From positions 120,807 through 184,806 of the forward strand of contig NZ_AQXD01000001.1 of NCBI RefSeq assembly GCF_000375345.1: a stretch of 64,000 nt of DNA, in the 5' to 3' direction. Each line of letters opens with the position of its first letter. The first letter of the stretch is position 1. The stretch comes from Wohlfahrtiimonas chitiniclastica DSM 18708 (lineage in GTDB: Bacteria > Pseudomonadota > Gammaproteobacteria > Cardiobacteriales > Wohlfahrtiimonadaceae). The position numbers and the translations under genes were made by a program. A model generated the notes under the pieces. That model worked only from the letters and a program-made list of their open reading frames with translations, made no database searches and was not told the DNA's origin. Below, one piece after another: positions 46,326-54,951 of this stretch.

Positions 46326-46355
46326 ATGCTATGGCAACCAATTTAGGAGTAAAAC

Positions 46356-46850
46356 ATGGCAGAGAAAACAGATTTGATTGGTGCAATCATCGAGGATTGG
46401 CAGCAGTATGATGCGACCCTCAATACACATGGCACAGAAGTGGTGGGGCGCGTGGTTCGGCTTGCCTCTCTCATCAATCGGCAAGTGGATGAAAATTTAG
46501 CTCAATATGATTTACAAGTGGGAGAGTTTGATGTGCTCGCGGCTTTATTGAGAAATCCTAGCCATCAATTGACGCCGAGCCAATTGCAAGCAGTGATTTT
46601 GATCTCATCGGGTGGATTGTCCAATCGCATCAATCGCCTAGAAAAACGCGGATGGATTGAGCGCTTGCCAGATGCGAATGATAAACGCGGCGTGATTGTA
46701 TCATTGACTGCATCGGGCAAAGATTTAATCACGCGCGCGGTTCAAAGCCATTTGGCATTAGAAAATGCCCTTGTGGCACATTTATCGGGTGCATCCCAAG
46801 GGCAAATGGCCACTTTATTGCACGATTGGCTCAAAAAATTAGAGGGTTAA
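46356..46850 (+). CDS. MarR-family regulator of the UrtR (urate/xanthine-responsive) type
   Basis: A 164-residue winged-helix repressor. The N-terminal extra helix containing Trp15, then EVVGRVVRLA, and VGEFDVLAALLR match the UrtR branch typified by HucR and PecS. Trp15, Asp59, Arg91 and Arg103 are the likely equivalents of the ligand-contacting residues described for HucR; the 12-residue step between the two arginines is conserved. Family members release DNA on binding urate or xanthine. Being divergent from guaD, whose product is xanthine, it probably senses purine breakdown. AGGAG precedes the ATG. Its last 12 bases overlap the end of the convergent dadA gene. Confidence 0.85.
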   Translation: MAEKTDLIGAIIEDWQQYDATLNTHGTEVVGRVVRLASLINRQVDENLAQYDLQVGEFDVLAALLRNPSHQLTPSQLQAVILISSGGLSNRINRLEKRGWIERLPDANDKRGVIVSLTASGKDLITRAVQSHLALENALVAHLSGASQGQMATLLHDWLKKLEG

Positions 46851-48077
46851 GCCCGTTAAATCAATGGGGGAGGATTTGTGCCCAATCAGTTGTGATAAGA
46901 CAGCGGCGCTGCCAGCAGCAAGTGTAAAGCCGAGGCTGCCATGTCCCACATTGAGCCATAAGTTATGGTAATGGGTTTGACCGATGATGGGCGGGCCTTT
47001 TGGCGTCGAAGGCCGTAAGCCCGCCCAAACATCCGCACTCTCCACACCATAAAGGTTCGGGAACGTCTGTTGGACGATGTTTTTAAGGGCACGAATGCGA
47101 TTGTCCCGCACGTCGCTGCCATAGCCAATGTCCACCATCGCCGCAATGCGTAAGCGATCGCCTAATTTGGCATAAACGGTTTTATGACCATAATCGGTGA
47201 CGCTTGTGGTGGGCACGCAATTGCTTTCTTTTGGGAAAGGCAGCGTTAAACTGTAGCCTTTTAGGGGATAAATCGGCAATTCAATGCCAAGGGGCGTCAT
47301 GAGTTCACGGGCGCCATTGCCAGCGGCAACCACCACTTCATCCACCGACATAGAACCATGATTGGTGACAATGTGCGTCACCATGCCTTTTTGTTGAAAA
47401 ATATCTTCCACACACGTTTGAGTGTGTAAGGTGAATTTAGGGGAAGCATTGAGTTTATTCAAAAGCGCTTGGCAATAGAGATACGCATCGGCCGTTTCAT
47501 CATTCGGCGCATAAATGGCACCAGACAATTGATCACGAATGTGAGCAAGGGAAGGCTCTTTTTGCACAATCTCATCAGGTGTGAGGATGGATTGAAACTT
47601 CGGATCAATGCCTGCTGCCGCTTGATCAAAATCTTTTTGTGTGCGATGAATGATCATTTTGCCAGAACGCTGCCAACAAAAATCATCGAGCGCATCCTGT
47701 TCGCGCCAATCGGTGAGCACCGATTGACTCAGCAGCGATAACCTTAAGATATGAGCACCGTTGATTTGGTTGGTTTTGCGTGAACAGGCGCGGGCAAATT
47801 GCCACAGCCATTGCCATTGCGTCAATGAGGGTTTGATGCGTAGATTGAGAGGGGAATCGCTTTGCCCAAGCCATTTTAAACCTTGTAAAATCACGCCTTG
47901 ATCCGCTAAGGGCGTAACATAACGATAACTCAATTGTGCGCCATTGGCATAACTTGCGCCGGTGCCGATGCCATCGGCTTGATCTAACAGTATGACTTTT
48001 TGTCCATCTTTGATGAGCGCATAAGCCAATGACAAGCCAATCACGCCGCCGCCGATGATGGTGATGCTCTTTTCCAT
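46839..48077 (-). CDS. dadA: D-amino acid dehydrogenase, small subunit type
   Basis: A 412-residue FAD enzyme that oxidises D-amino acids such as D-alanine, passing electrons to the respiratory chain from the inner face of the membrane. ITIIGGGVIGLSLAYAL (residues 5-21) is the FAD-binding motif, and GASYANGAQLSYRYVTPLA is the DadA signature around the substrate pocket. WAGLRPSTPKGPPIIGQT near residue 345 is the C-terminal FAD contact. It follows lysR by 71 bases on the same strand. The alanine racemase gene often found next to dadA is absent. Its stop lies inside the end of the convergent MarR gene. Confidence 0.9.
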   Translation of the reverse strand: MEKSITIIGGGVIGLSLAYALIKDGQKVILLDQADGIGTGASYANGAQLSYRYVTPLADQGVILQGLKWLGQSDSPLNLRIKPSLTQWQWLWQFARACSRKTNQINGAHILRLSLLSQSVLTDWREQDALDDFCWQRSGKMIIHRTQKDFDQAAAGIDPKFQSILTPDEIVQKEPSLAHIRDQLSGAIYAPNDETADAYLYCQALLNKLNASPKFTLHTQTCVEDIFQQKGMVTHIVTNHGSMSVDEVVVAAGNGARELMTPLGIELPIYPLKGYSLTLPFPKESNCVPTTSVTDYGHKTVYAKLGDRLRIAAMVDIGYGSDVRDNRIRALKNIVQQTFPNLYGVESADVWAGLRPSTPKGPPIIGQTHYHNLWLNVGHGSLGFTLAAGSAAVLSQLIGHKSSPIDLTGLTL

Positions 48078-48148
48078 ATCTTCCCCAGAATCTTATAATC
48101 CCCTCTGATTCTATTAAAGCGGATTCAGGGCGCAGCAACAATTGATTA

Positions 48149-49039
48149 TTATTGCTTAAGGTATAACTTTTGGTTAAGGGTGTGGATTTGTGCGGTTAGA
48201 TACTCTTTAAGCGTTTGGGCATAATGGCGCGCGGCGCTTGAGAGGGCAAGATTCGAGCGATGCAATAAACAGAGATCTAAATGCATGGCGGGATTGATGG
48301 GATAAAGCATGTCAATCGGCAAGGTTTGCTCTGCTGAAAAAATATCACTGATGGTGCAGCCCATACCCAATTTAACAAACTCTGCCGCCATGTAATACGT
48401 TTCCACATTGATGTGGGAATTCTGAAATTGTCGATGGCGGGCAATGAGTTGGGCTAAAGAGTCCGTGCCGGGATGAATCCAACGTTCCACTTCAATGTCT
48501 GCCATGTGAATGGGTGCGCTTTGTGGTTTGGCATCTAAATAGACGAGGGGCACTTTCACCAATGGAATGGCCGTGAGATTATGCGTCGGCACATGATGAA
48601 AAGTTATGGCAAAGTCGATGTCGCATTTCATCAAGCGATCAATCAACGTTTCGGTATGATCGGTGCGGATGGCAATGTCAATGGCGGGATGATTGACGGC
48701 AAATTGCGCGGTCACGCGCGGCACCACGCTCAAGCCTAAACTTGGGATGCAGCCGATGGATAATCGGCCTTGTGGATGATTGGCAAGATTATGCGCCAGC
48801 TCTTTGAGTTGATTGAGTTCGCCATAAATGGATTGGGCTTGATCAAAGAGAATGTGCGCCTCTTGCGTGGGAATGAGTTTACTTTGTTTGCGTTCAAAAA
48901 GGCGAAAGCCTAAACGCGCTTCGGCATGTTTTAAAGCTTTACTTGCCGCAGGCTGCGAGATGCAGAGCATTTGTGCCGCTTTAGTTAAAGAGCCGCACAG
49001 CATGATGGCGTAAAAAATCTCAAGATGGCGAAGGGTCAT
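48149..49039 (-). CDS. LysR-family transcriptional regulator
   Basis: A 296-residue regulator. Residues 1-60 are the LysR helix-turn-helix (LRHLEIFYAIMLCGSLTKAA, then SQPAASKALKHAEARLG). Residues about 90-290 form the ligand-binding domain. The start codon overlaps the greB stop in ATGA, so translation is coupled to greB. The dadA gene is next downstream, making dadA a plausible target, but LysR genes that control a neighbour are usually divergent from it, so this is uncertain. Confidence 0.88.
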   Translation of the reverse strand: MTLRHLEIFYAIMLCGSLTKAAQMLCISQPAASKALKHAEARLGFRLFERKQSKLIPTQEAHILFDQAQSIYGELNQLKELAHNLANHPQGRLSIGCIPSLGLSVVPRVTAQFAVNHPAIDIAIRTDHTETLIDRLMKCDIDFAITFHHVPTHNLTAIPLVKVPLVYLDAKPQSAPIHMADIEVERWIHPGTDSLAQLIARHRQFQNSHINVETYYMAAEFVKLGMGCTISDIFSAEQTLPIDMLYPINPAMHLDLCLLHRSNLALSSAARHYAQTLKEYLTAQIHTLNQKLYLKQ

Positions 49040-49521
49040 GAGGCATTGCCATAATCAATGGATTCAATGATCCACGTTTTGTGGCTGAGCTCAGTTTTGA
49101 CTTTAACCTCATCGCCCTCTTCTTTGCCAAGGCAGGCGCGCGCCATTGGGGAATCGATGGAGATGTAGTTTTTTTGATGATAAATCTCATCAGGTCCGAC
49201 AATGCGAAAAGTGAGGATATCATTTTCATCGTTTTCATCACTCAACGTCACCGATGCACCAAAGTAGATTTTGCCCTCTTGTTCAGGGGAATAATCCACA
49301 GGGCGAAGCTCTTCTAAACGCTTGGTTAAATAGTGAATGCGGCGGTCAATTTCGCGCAATTTACGTTTATTATATTGATAATCCGCGTTCTCTGACCGGT
49401 CGCCTAGGCTCGCTGCCCAAGCCACTTTCTGGGTGATTTCAGGGCGCTCTTGTGACCACAAAAAACGCAACTCTTTTTGTAAAATCTCAAAGCCACCGCG
49501 GGTGACTAAATTGGTTTTCAT
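49036..49521 (-). CDS. greB: transcription elongation factor GreB
   Basis: A 161-residue factor that enters the RNA polymerase secondary channel and stimulates cleavage of the backtracked transcript. The N-terminal coiled coil (residues 1-75) has the tip GDRSENADYQYNKRKLREIDRRI, in fragments, with the catalytic acidic residues in GDRSENADY. The C-terminal FKBP-like domain carries SPMARACLGKEEGDEV. NLVTRGGFEILQKELRFLW is typical of GreB rather than GreA. First gene of greB-lysR-dadA. Confidence 0.94.
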   Translation of the reverse strand: MKTNLVTRGGFEILQKELRFLWSQERPEITQKVAWAASLGDRSENADYQYNKRKLREIDRRIHYLTKRLEELRPVDYSPEQEGKIYFGASVTLSDENDENDILTFRIVGPDEIYHQKNYISIDSPMARACLGKEEGDEVKVKTELSHKTWIIESIDYGNAS

Positions 49522-49635
49522 CGTGCTTCCTTCAGGAGAAAATTTTATCCATTATACGGGATCGTTTTGAGAAAATAGAGCGATAAAAGTTGAAGTTTTT
49601 GAGAAAAGCGTGCTACTTTAAAGATGAAGCTGTGA

Positions 49636-49661
49636 TTAATTAAGGTTTGAATCTTAATTAA
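49636..49661. promoter_or_regulatory. perfect inverted repeat enclosing the -35 box
   Basis: TTAATTAAG (49636-49644) and CTTAATTAA (49653-49661) are perfect nine-base arms around GTTTGAAT. The -35 hexamer TTGAAT (49647-49652) lies in the loop. A protein binding the arms would decide access to the promoter of the LEA-like gene. Confidence 0.75.
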
Positions 49662-49675
49662 AATATTTATATATT
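49647..49675 (+). promoter_or_regulatory. promoter of the LEA-like gene
   Basis: TTGAAT (49647-49652) and TATATT (49670-49675) are 17 bases apart. The start near 49682 gives a 30-base leader with GAGGG eight bases before the ATG at 49712. Confidence 0.7.
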
Positions 49676-49711
49676 ACATGAACCGATTTAATTTAAATGA
49701 GGGTAAAAGTT

Positions 49712-50122
49712 ATGAATAATATTAATAAAATTCTTTTAACAGCAGTATTAGGTACGGTAACTGCAGTGGGCGGTTCTGTGGCATTCGCTGAATCAACAGG
49801 TGCAAAAGTTGAAAATGCCATCAAAGAAACTGCAGATAAAGTGGCAGACAAAACAGGTGAATTGACAGATAAAGCGGCCGATAAAGCCGAAGAATTGAAG
49901 CAATCTGCAGATAAAAAAGCCGATGAAATCAAAAATTCAACCGGTGACAAAGCTGAAGATTTAAAAGAGAAAGCGGCCGATAAAGCTGAAGAGATCAAGG
50001 AAAAAACATCTGAGAAAGCCGATGAATTGAAAGATAAAGCAAAAGATGCGTGGGATGATACTAAAGATGCCACGAAAGACTTATCAAAAGACATCAACGC
50101 TAAAATCCAAAAAGATCTATAA
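49712..50122 (+). CDS. exported LEA-like protein of 11-residue helical repeats
   Basis: A 136-residue protein. The signal peptide ends at SVAFA-ES (residue 26). Residues 45-132 consist of eight consecutive 11-residue units with the pattern x-D-K-A-E/D-E/D-L/I-K-x-x-A/T, for example ADKAEELKQSA, GDKAEDLKEKA, ADKAEEIKEKT and SEKADELKDKA. The composition is almost entirely Lys, Asp, Glu and Ala with no cysteine. This period is typical of group 3 LEA proteins and of amphipathic helices that lie on membranes; bacterial members of similar type are associated with drying, cold or envelope stress. The location should be periplasmic. ATG 49712 is chosen for its ribosome site. A stress role is inference from repeat type. 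Confidence 0.75.
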   Translation: MNNINKILLTAVLGTVTAVGGSVAFAESTGAKVENAIKETADKVADKTGELTDKAADKAEELKQSADKKADEIKNSTGDKAEDLKEKAADKAEEIKEKTSEKADELKDKAKDAWDDTKDATKDLSKDINAKIQKDL

Positions 50123-50142
50123 TTCTTTCACGAATGGATCAC

Positions 50143-50169
50143 AAAAGCCCGCAGATGTGGGCTTTTTTT
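50143..50169 (+). terminator. intrinsic terminator after the LEA-like gene
   Basis: AAAGCCCGC and GTGGGCTTT around AGAT, running into T7. It stands only 14 bases before the next start codon. Confidence 0.8.
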
Positions 50170-50182
50170 AATGGAGCAGAAA

Positions 50183-50578
50183 ATGGCGAAAATCGAGCAA
50201 AAAACCACCACTTTTTATCAACGCGATTATCAGGTGCGTCATCAATGGTTGTGGTCAAAACACAATCGAAAGTTAGAAAAATGTGGCACATTACGCATCA
50301 CATTGATTCATCCGAGCGCGCAAGACATGCCAAAGCGCATTGATGCATGGTTAGCACAGATCAATGCAACGCAAGATGGTGAGCGCGGTTATTACATGGG
50401 CGGCTGCGGGTTGATCATTGAGTCGAGCTCGCCGCAGGTGATGATTTTGAATCTCACCTCAGGTGGGGAGGATATTTTAGATTCCTTAGAGTGGTATGCC
50501 CAAACTTTAAGCGAGCAGGTGATCGAGCCGGATGAAGCCATCTTAACCCGTTGGGAAGAATTGCCATTGTACGATTAA
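50183..50578 (+). CDS. small cytoplasmic protein of unknown function
   Basis: A 131-residue soluble protein that I do not recognise. The ATG at 50183 is preferred over that at 50171, since GGAG at 50173-50176 stands six bases upstream and the earlier ATG falls right at the end of the terminator. It is tryptophan-rich (HQWLWSKHNRKL, DAWLAQI, LEWYAQTL, TRWEELPLYD), with a central beta-rich part (GYYMGGCGLIIESSSPQVMILNL). It lies ahead of proA by 58 bases on the same strand but has no visible functional tie. Confidence 0.55.
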   Translation: MAKIEQKTTTFYQRDYQVRHQWLWSKHNRKLEKCGTLRITLIHPSAQDMPKRIDAWLAQINATQDGERGYYMGGCGLIIESSSPQVMILNLTSGGEDILDSLEWYAQTLSEQVIEPDEAILTRWEELPLYD

Positions 50579-50636
50579 TCTAAAGACGCTAATATCATGA
50601 TCATTGATGATATATAAGAGCGTTTAAGGAAAAATT

Positions 50637-51908
50637 ATGGCAGAGACATTACAAAACTATTGGGATCAAGTGGGGCAGCAAGCGAGAGCCGCGAGCCGTG
50701 ATTTATTGCGCGCATCAACCGCTGAGAAAAATCGCGCTCTACAATTGATTCACGATGAAATCATGGCCCACATTGATCAAATCATGGTGGAAAATCAAAA
50801 AGATTGCGATGCCGCACGTGCCAATGGTTTAGCCGAAGCCTTCATTGATCGTTTATTGCTGGATGATGCCCGCATTCGCAGCATGGCGAGCGGCGTGTTA
50901 GACATGATCGCATTGCCTGATCCTGTGGGTGAAGTGACGGATGTAAAACCTCGTCCTTCTGGCATTATGGTGGGTAAAATGCGTGTGCCACTTGGCGTGA
51001 TTGGCATCATTTATGAGTCGCGCCCAAATGTGACGATTGATGCGGCGGCGTTGTGTTTAAAATCCGGCAATGCGGCGATTTTGCGTGGCGGCAGCGATGC
51101 TTTTTATACCAATCAATATTTGGCAACTTTATTGAGCCAAGCATTGGCGCAAACGGCATTGTCTGAACATTCTGTACAGATCGTGGCCACAAAAGATCGC
51201 AACATCGTGGATTTGATGGTGACGGCAAAAGATTATATCGATGTGATCATTCCGCGCGGTGGCAATTCTTTGGTGGCGCGCATTAATGATCAAGCAACTG
51301 TTCCTGTCATTAAGCATTTAGATGGCATTTGTCACACTTTTGTGGATGAATTTGCGAACATCGATTTGGCAGTGAAAGTGGTGGATAACGCAAAAACGCA
51401 GCGTTATGCGCCATGCAATGCATTAGAAACGCTTCTTGTGCATGAGAAAGTGGCTGCTGAATTTTTACCGAAAATTGCGGCGATTTTTACCACAAAAATG
51501 GTGGAAATGCGCGCATGTGATCAATCTTATGAGATTTTATCTGCTGATTTTAACGTTACACATGCCACAGAGATTGATTGGCGCACGGAATATTTAGCCC
51601 CGATTGTCTCCATTAAAGTGGTGAAAGATTTAGATGAGGCGATCACGCACATTAATCATTATGGTTCGCATCATACAGATGTGATCATCAGTGAGCATTA
51701 TACGCACACCACCACATTCTTACGCTTGGTGGATTCAGCGTGCGTGATGGTCAATGCTTCTTCGCGTTTTTGTGATGGTTTTGAGTTTGGTTTAGGGGCG
51801 GAAATTGGCATTTCCACTGATAAAATCCATGCGCGCGGTCCTGTGGGTTTAGAAGGTTTGACCTCGCAAAAATATGTTGTGTTAGGGCATGGCGAAATCC
51901 GATCATAG
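50637..51908 (+). CDS. proA: glutamate-5-semialdehyde dehydrogenase (gamma-glutamyl phosphate reductase)
   Basis: A 423-residue enzyme of proline synthesis that reduces gamma-glutamyl phosphate with NADPH. IPRGGNSLV and HLDGICHTFVDEFA, with nucleophile Cys232, are family signatures, as is the C-terminal FGLGAEIGISTDKIHARGPVG (in part). AAGGA precedes the ATG. proB, its partner in many operons, is not adjacent. Confidence 0.95.
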   Translation: MAETLQNYWDQVGQQARAASRDLLRASTAEKNRALQLIHDEIMAHIDQIMVENQKDCDAARANGLAEAFIDRLLLDDARIRSMASGVLDMIALPDPVGEVTDVKPRPSGIMVGKMRVPLGVIGIIYESRPNVTIDAAALCLKSGNAAILRGGSDAFYTNQYLATLLSQALAQTALSEHSVQIVATKDRNIVDLMVTAKDYIDVIIPRGGNSLVARINDQATVPVIKHLDGICHTFVDEFANIDLAVKVVDNAKTQRYAPCNALETLLVHEKVAAEFLPKIAAIFTTKMVEMRACDQSYEILSADFNVTHATEIDWRTEYLAPIVSIKVVKDLDEAITHINHYGSHHTDVIISEHYTHTTTFLRLVDSACVMVNASSRFCDGFEFGLGAEIGISTDKIHARGPVGLEGLTSQKYVVLGHGEIRS

Positions 51909-51987
51909 TTCGGTGCGATTTAAAGTGAATCGATGGGCATAAAATGGTAGAATGGCCTGATTTTTTTATTCATGAAGGAGTGAATCA

Positions 51988-52320
51988 ATGAAAGAGCAAA
52001 CTTTAGAATTGATCCGTCAACAAGTGACGGAAAACCCTGTTGTGATCTATATGAAAGGCACACCACAGTTCCCTATGTGCGGTTTCTCTAGCCGTGCAGC
52101 ACAAGCATTGGCAAGCACAGGCTTACCATTTGCGGCCGTGAATATTTTTGATGATGAAAATATTTATAACTACTTGCCATTTTATGAAGATTGGCCAACT
52201 TTCCCACAAATCTACATCGGCGGCGAATTGATCGGCGGATGTGACATCACTTTAGAGTTGTATGAAAGTGGGGAATTAAAAGAATTAATGAAAAAAGCCA
52301 TCGATGCTGCGGCACAATAA
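51988..52320 (+). CDS. grxD: monothiol glutaredoxin, Grx4 type
   Basis: A 110-residue CGFS-type glutaredoxin that binds a [2Fe-2S] cluster with glutathione and partners with BolA-like proteins in iron-sulfur trafficking. KGTPQFPMCGFSSRAAQAL contains the CGFS motif with Cys31; WPTFPQIYIGGELIGGCD is the glutathione-binding part. AAGGAG precedes the ATG. A terminator follows. Confidence 0.95.
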   Translation: MKEQTLELIRQQVTENPVVIYMKGTPQFPMCGFSSRAAQALASTGLPFAAVNIFDDENIYNYLPFYEDWPTFPQIYIGGELIGGCDITLELYESGELKELMKKAIDAAAQ

Positions 52321-52328
52321 TCATTAAT

Positions 52329-52357
52329 GAAAAGTCCCAAACTCTGGGACTTTTTAC
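52329..52357 (+). terminator. intrinsic terminator after grxD
   Basis: AAAGTCCCA and TGGGACTTT around AACTC, followed by further T. Ends the grxD message before upp. Confidence 0.8.
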
Positions 52358-52386
52358 TGTAGATTGGTCAAAATTTGGAGATACAT

Positions 52387-53022
52387 ATGAAAGTCGTTGA
52401 AGTTAAACACCCATTGGTGGCCCATAAATTGGGTTTATTGCGTAAAAAGGAGATCAGTACTGCTGAGTTTCGCCGTTTGTCTTCTGAAATCGCAATGTCA
52501 TTACTTTACGAAGCCACAAAAGATTTAGAAACCGAAATGGTGACCATCGAGGGTTGGGCAGGCAAGGTTGAAGTTGAGCGCTTAAAAGGTCGTAAAGTGA
52601 CATTGGTGCCAATTTTGCGTGCGGGCATCGGCATGCTTGATGGCGCATTAGATTTAGTGCCAGGTGCACGTGTGTCTGTGGTGGGATTTGAACGTGATGA
52701 AGAGACATTAGAAGCACGTCCTTATTACGCAAAATTAACCTCTTTCATGGAAGAGCGCACCGCGGTGATTTTAGACCCAATGCTTGCCACCGGTGGCACA
52801 TTGATCGCAACGCTTGATCTATTAAAAGAAAAAGGTTGCACGAAAATCAAAGGCATTTTCTTAGTGTGTGCGCCAGAAGGCTTAGAAGCTGTGAAGGCAA
52901 AACATCCTGACATCGAAATTTATACCGCATCGATTGATGATGGTTTAAATGAAGATGCTTACATTCTTCCAGGTTTAGGGGATGCAGGCGACAAAATTTT
53001 TGGTACAGTAATGCCAGAATAA
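52387..53022 (+). CDS. upp: uracil phosphoribosyltransferase
   Basis: A 211-residue salvage enzyme that makes UMP from uracil and [24 protein letters not shown] is the PRPP-binding loop near residue 128; [18 protein letters not shown] opens the protein as in all Upp. ATG at 52387, with GGAG seven to ten bases upstream, is chosen over an in-frame TTG at 52375. It is followed by slt after 22 bases. No uraA permease is adjacent. Confidence 0.95.
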   Translation: MKVVEVKHPLVAHKLGLLRKKEISTAEFRRLSSEIAMSLLYEATKDLETEMVTIEGWAGKVEVERLKGRKVTLVPILRAGIGMLDGALDLVPGARVSVVGFERDEETLEARPYYAKLTSFMEERTAVILDPMLATGGTLIATLDLLKEKGCTKIKGIFLVCAPEGLEAVKAKHPDIEIYTASIDDGLNEDAYILPGLGDAGDKIFGTVMPE

Positions 53023-53044
53023 ATTGAAAAAATAAAGGATTCGA

Positions 53045-54940
53045 ATGAAGGTCAAAGCAATAGTTGTTACGGTATTTTCTTTATGTGCAGCAGCGAGCCA
53101 TGCCTTTGCGTTGTCGTCGCAGGAGATCGCGACCTTTCAACAAGGCAAATCCTTCATTCAAAGCCGCAATGTTCAAGGGTATCAACAATCGCTCAAAGCC
53201 CTCAAAGGCACGACGGTTGCCCCTTACCTTGAATATTATTATGTGCAACAAAATTTAAAATCACTCCCGAAAGAAACAGTGCTTGCCTTTATCGAGCGCA
53301 CGCCGAACACCTTATTCAATGCGTCATTGAGCCAAGATTTTTATCGCTATGAGCTTGAACAAAAAAATTATGCCTTCATTGAGAAATCACTAAAACAGAC
53401 GCAAAGCCAGTTTTTACGTTGTATTTATGATGATGCCATTTTAAAAACGCGCCCGAAAGATTTTGATGCCGCGCGCTTTCAAAGTTATTGGGTGAAAGTG
53501 GCAACGCCGTTATCAAGCTGTTTGTCTGTAGAAAAAGTTTGGCTCGATCAATATGCCCCAAAAACAGTGGTGGATCAAAAAATCAATGAACTGATTGCCA
53601 ATTTAAACATCGGGCGCGCCAAAGCCCTATTGCCGCATGTGCCAAGTGATAAGCGTGCGTATTATCAATCCATGATCAATGTGATTGACAATCCTGCTGG
53701 GCAGTTGATGACGCAAAAACAATATTATAAAGATTCCACGCGTTTTTATACATTAGCCGTGCAGCAGTGGGGCAAAAGTGATTCCACCAATGCTTTAAAA
53801 GGGCTGGAATTTGTGCGTAAAAATCAATTGGTCACAGCCAGCGAATACACAAAATTACGTAATTTATTAACAGTTTTCCAAGCAGGGCGCGCCGATGCGG
53901 TTGATCCTTTAGGACGCATTGAAGCCATTGCAAAAAATGAGCAAACCGATGATGTAAAAATCAGCGGTTTTAAATTGAGCGCACAAGCGGGGCAATGTAA
54001 AAATGCCCTCGATTATTTAGAGCGCTTATCCCCAAAAGCGAAAGAAGATGCCACATGGACTTATTGGCAAGGTCGCATGCATCAATGTTTAGGGCAGCAA
54101 GCAAAGGCGAATGAGCTCTATAAAACCATTGCCTCCCAAACCAGTTTTTATGGCTTTTTAGCCGCCGATGAATTAAAGCAACCCTATTCTGTGCTTGCGT
54201 CACTGGTGCGCCGTAAAGCTGATCCCGTTGCGCCTTTAACCGATGCCAATTTTAAATTGGGCTTAGATTTAATGGCGGTGGATGAGCGTAATTTTGCCCA
54301 TCAAGCATGGTTCCAAGGTTTACGCACTGCAACGCAGCCACAGAAAAACTCCGCAAGTTTTGCAGCGTATGAAAAAGGTTTTTATGATTTAGGCATTCGT
54401 GCTGCCGTTGCCGCAAGGCAACCGGGTGCATTGCACATTCGTTATCCGATGGGTTATGGCAAAGATGTGAAGCAGTCGGCAAAGCGCTATGGTTATCCAC
54501 CTGAATTGTTGTGGGGGCTCATTCGTCAAGAGAGCCTCTTTCAACCGGATGCTAAATCCCATGCCAATGCATATGGCTTGATGCAGCTCCTCATTCCCAC
54601 CGCAGAAAAAATGGCGGCAAAATTGGGTGAAAAACGCGGCAGTTTATATGATCCTGTGTACAACATTCGTTATGGCACGGCTTATTTAAATGATGTCAGT
54701 GGCGTTGTTGGGCAGCATTGGCCTTATATTTTAGCCAGTTATAATGCGGGTCCGCATAAAGTGGTGAAATGGATTGATCCCCCAATGGCGGATGTGGCAT
54801 TGTGGGTGGAGTCCATCCCGTACCGTGAAACACGCGGTTATGTGAAGAGTATTTTAGAAAATGTGGTGATTTATCATTACCAAGCAGGCAATCAAAAAGT
54901 GCGCATCAGTGATTATCTCAATCGCTTTTATCCTCAATAA
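53045..54940 (+). CDS. slt: soluble lytic murein transglycosylase
   Basis: A 631-residue periplasmic enzyme of the Slt70 type. The signal peptide ends near SHAFA (residue 22). Residues about 25-470 form the alpha-superhelical U and L domains. The catalytic SLT domain has WGLIRQESLFQPDAKSHANA with Glu496, then YGLMQL and ASYNAGPHKV. It cleaves glycan strands to 1,6-anhydromuropeptides. AAAGGA lies ahead of the ATG. It shares an operon-like layout with upp upstream and the DUF2726-like gene and pilS downstream. Confidence 0.94.
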   Translation: MKVKAIVVTVFSLCAAASHAFALSSQEIATFQQGKSFIQSRNVQGYQQSLKALKGTTVAPYLEYYYVQQNLKSLPKETVLAFIERTPNTLFNASLSQDFYRYELEQKNYAFIEKSLKQTQSQFLRCIYDDAILKTRPKDFDAARFQSYWVKVATPLSSCLSVEKVWLDQYAPKTVVDQKINELIANLNIGRAKALLPHVPSDKRAYYQSMINVIDNPAGQLMTQKQYYKDSTRFYTLAVQQWGKSDSTNALKGLEFVRKNQLVTASEYTKLRNLLTVFQAGRADAVDPLGRIEAIAKNEQTDDVKISGFKLSAQAGQCKNALDYLERLSPKAKEDATWTYWQGRMHQCLGQQAKANELYKTIASQTSFYGFLAADELKQPYSVLASLVRRKADPVAPLTDANFKLGLDLMAVDERNFAHQAWFQGLRTATQPQKNSASFAAYEKGFYDLGIRAAVAARQPGALHIRYPMGYGKDVKQSAKRYGYPPELLWGLIRQESLFQPDAKSHANAYGLMQLLIPTAEKMAAKLGEKRGSLYDPVYNIRYGTAYLNDVSGVVGQHWPYILASYNAGPHKVVKWIDPPMADVALWVESIPYRETRGYVKSILENVVIYHYQAGNQKVRISDYLNRFYPQ

Positions 54941-54951
54941 TTGGACGCCGT

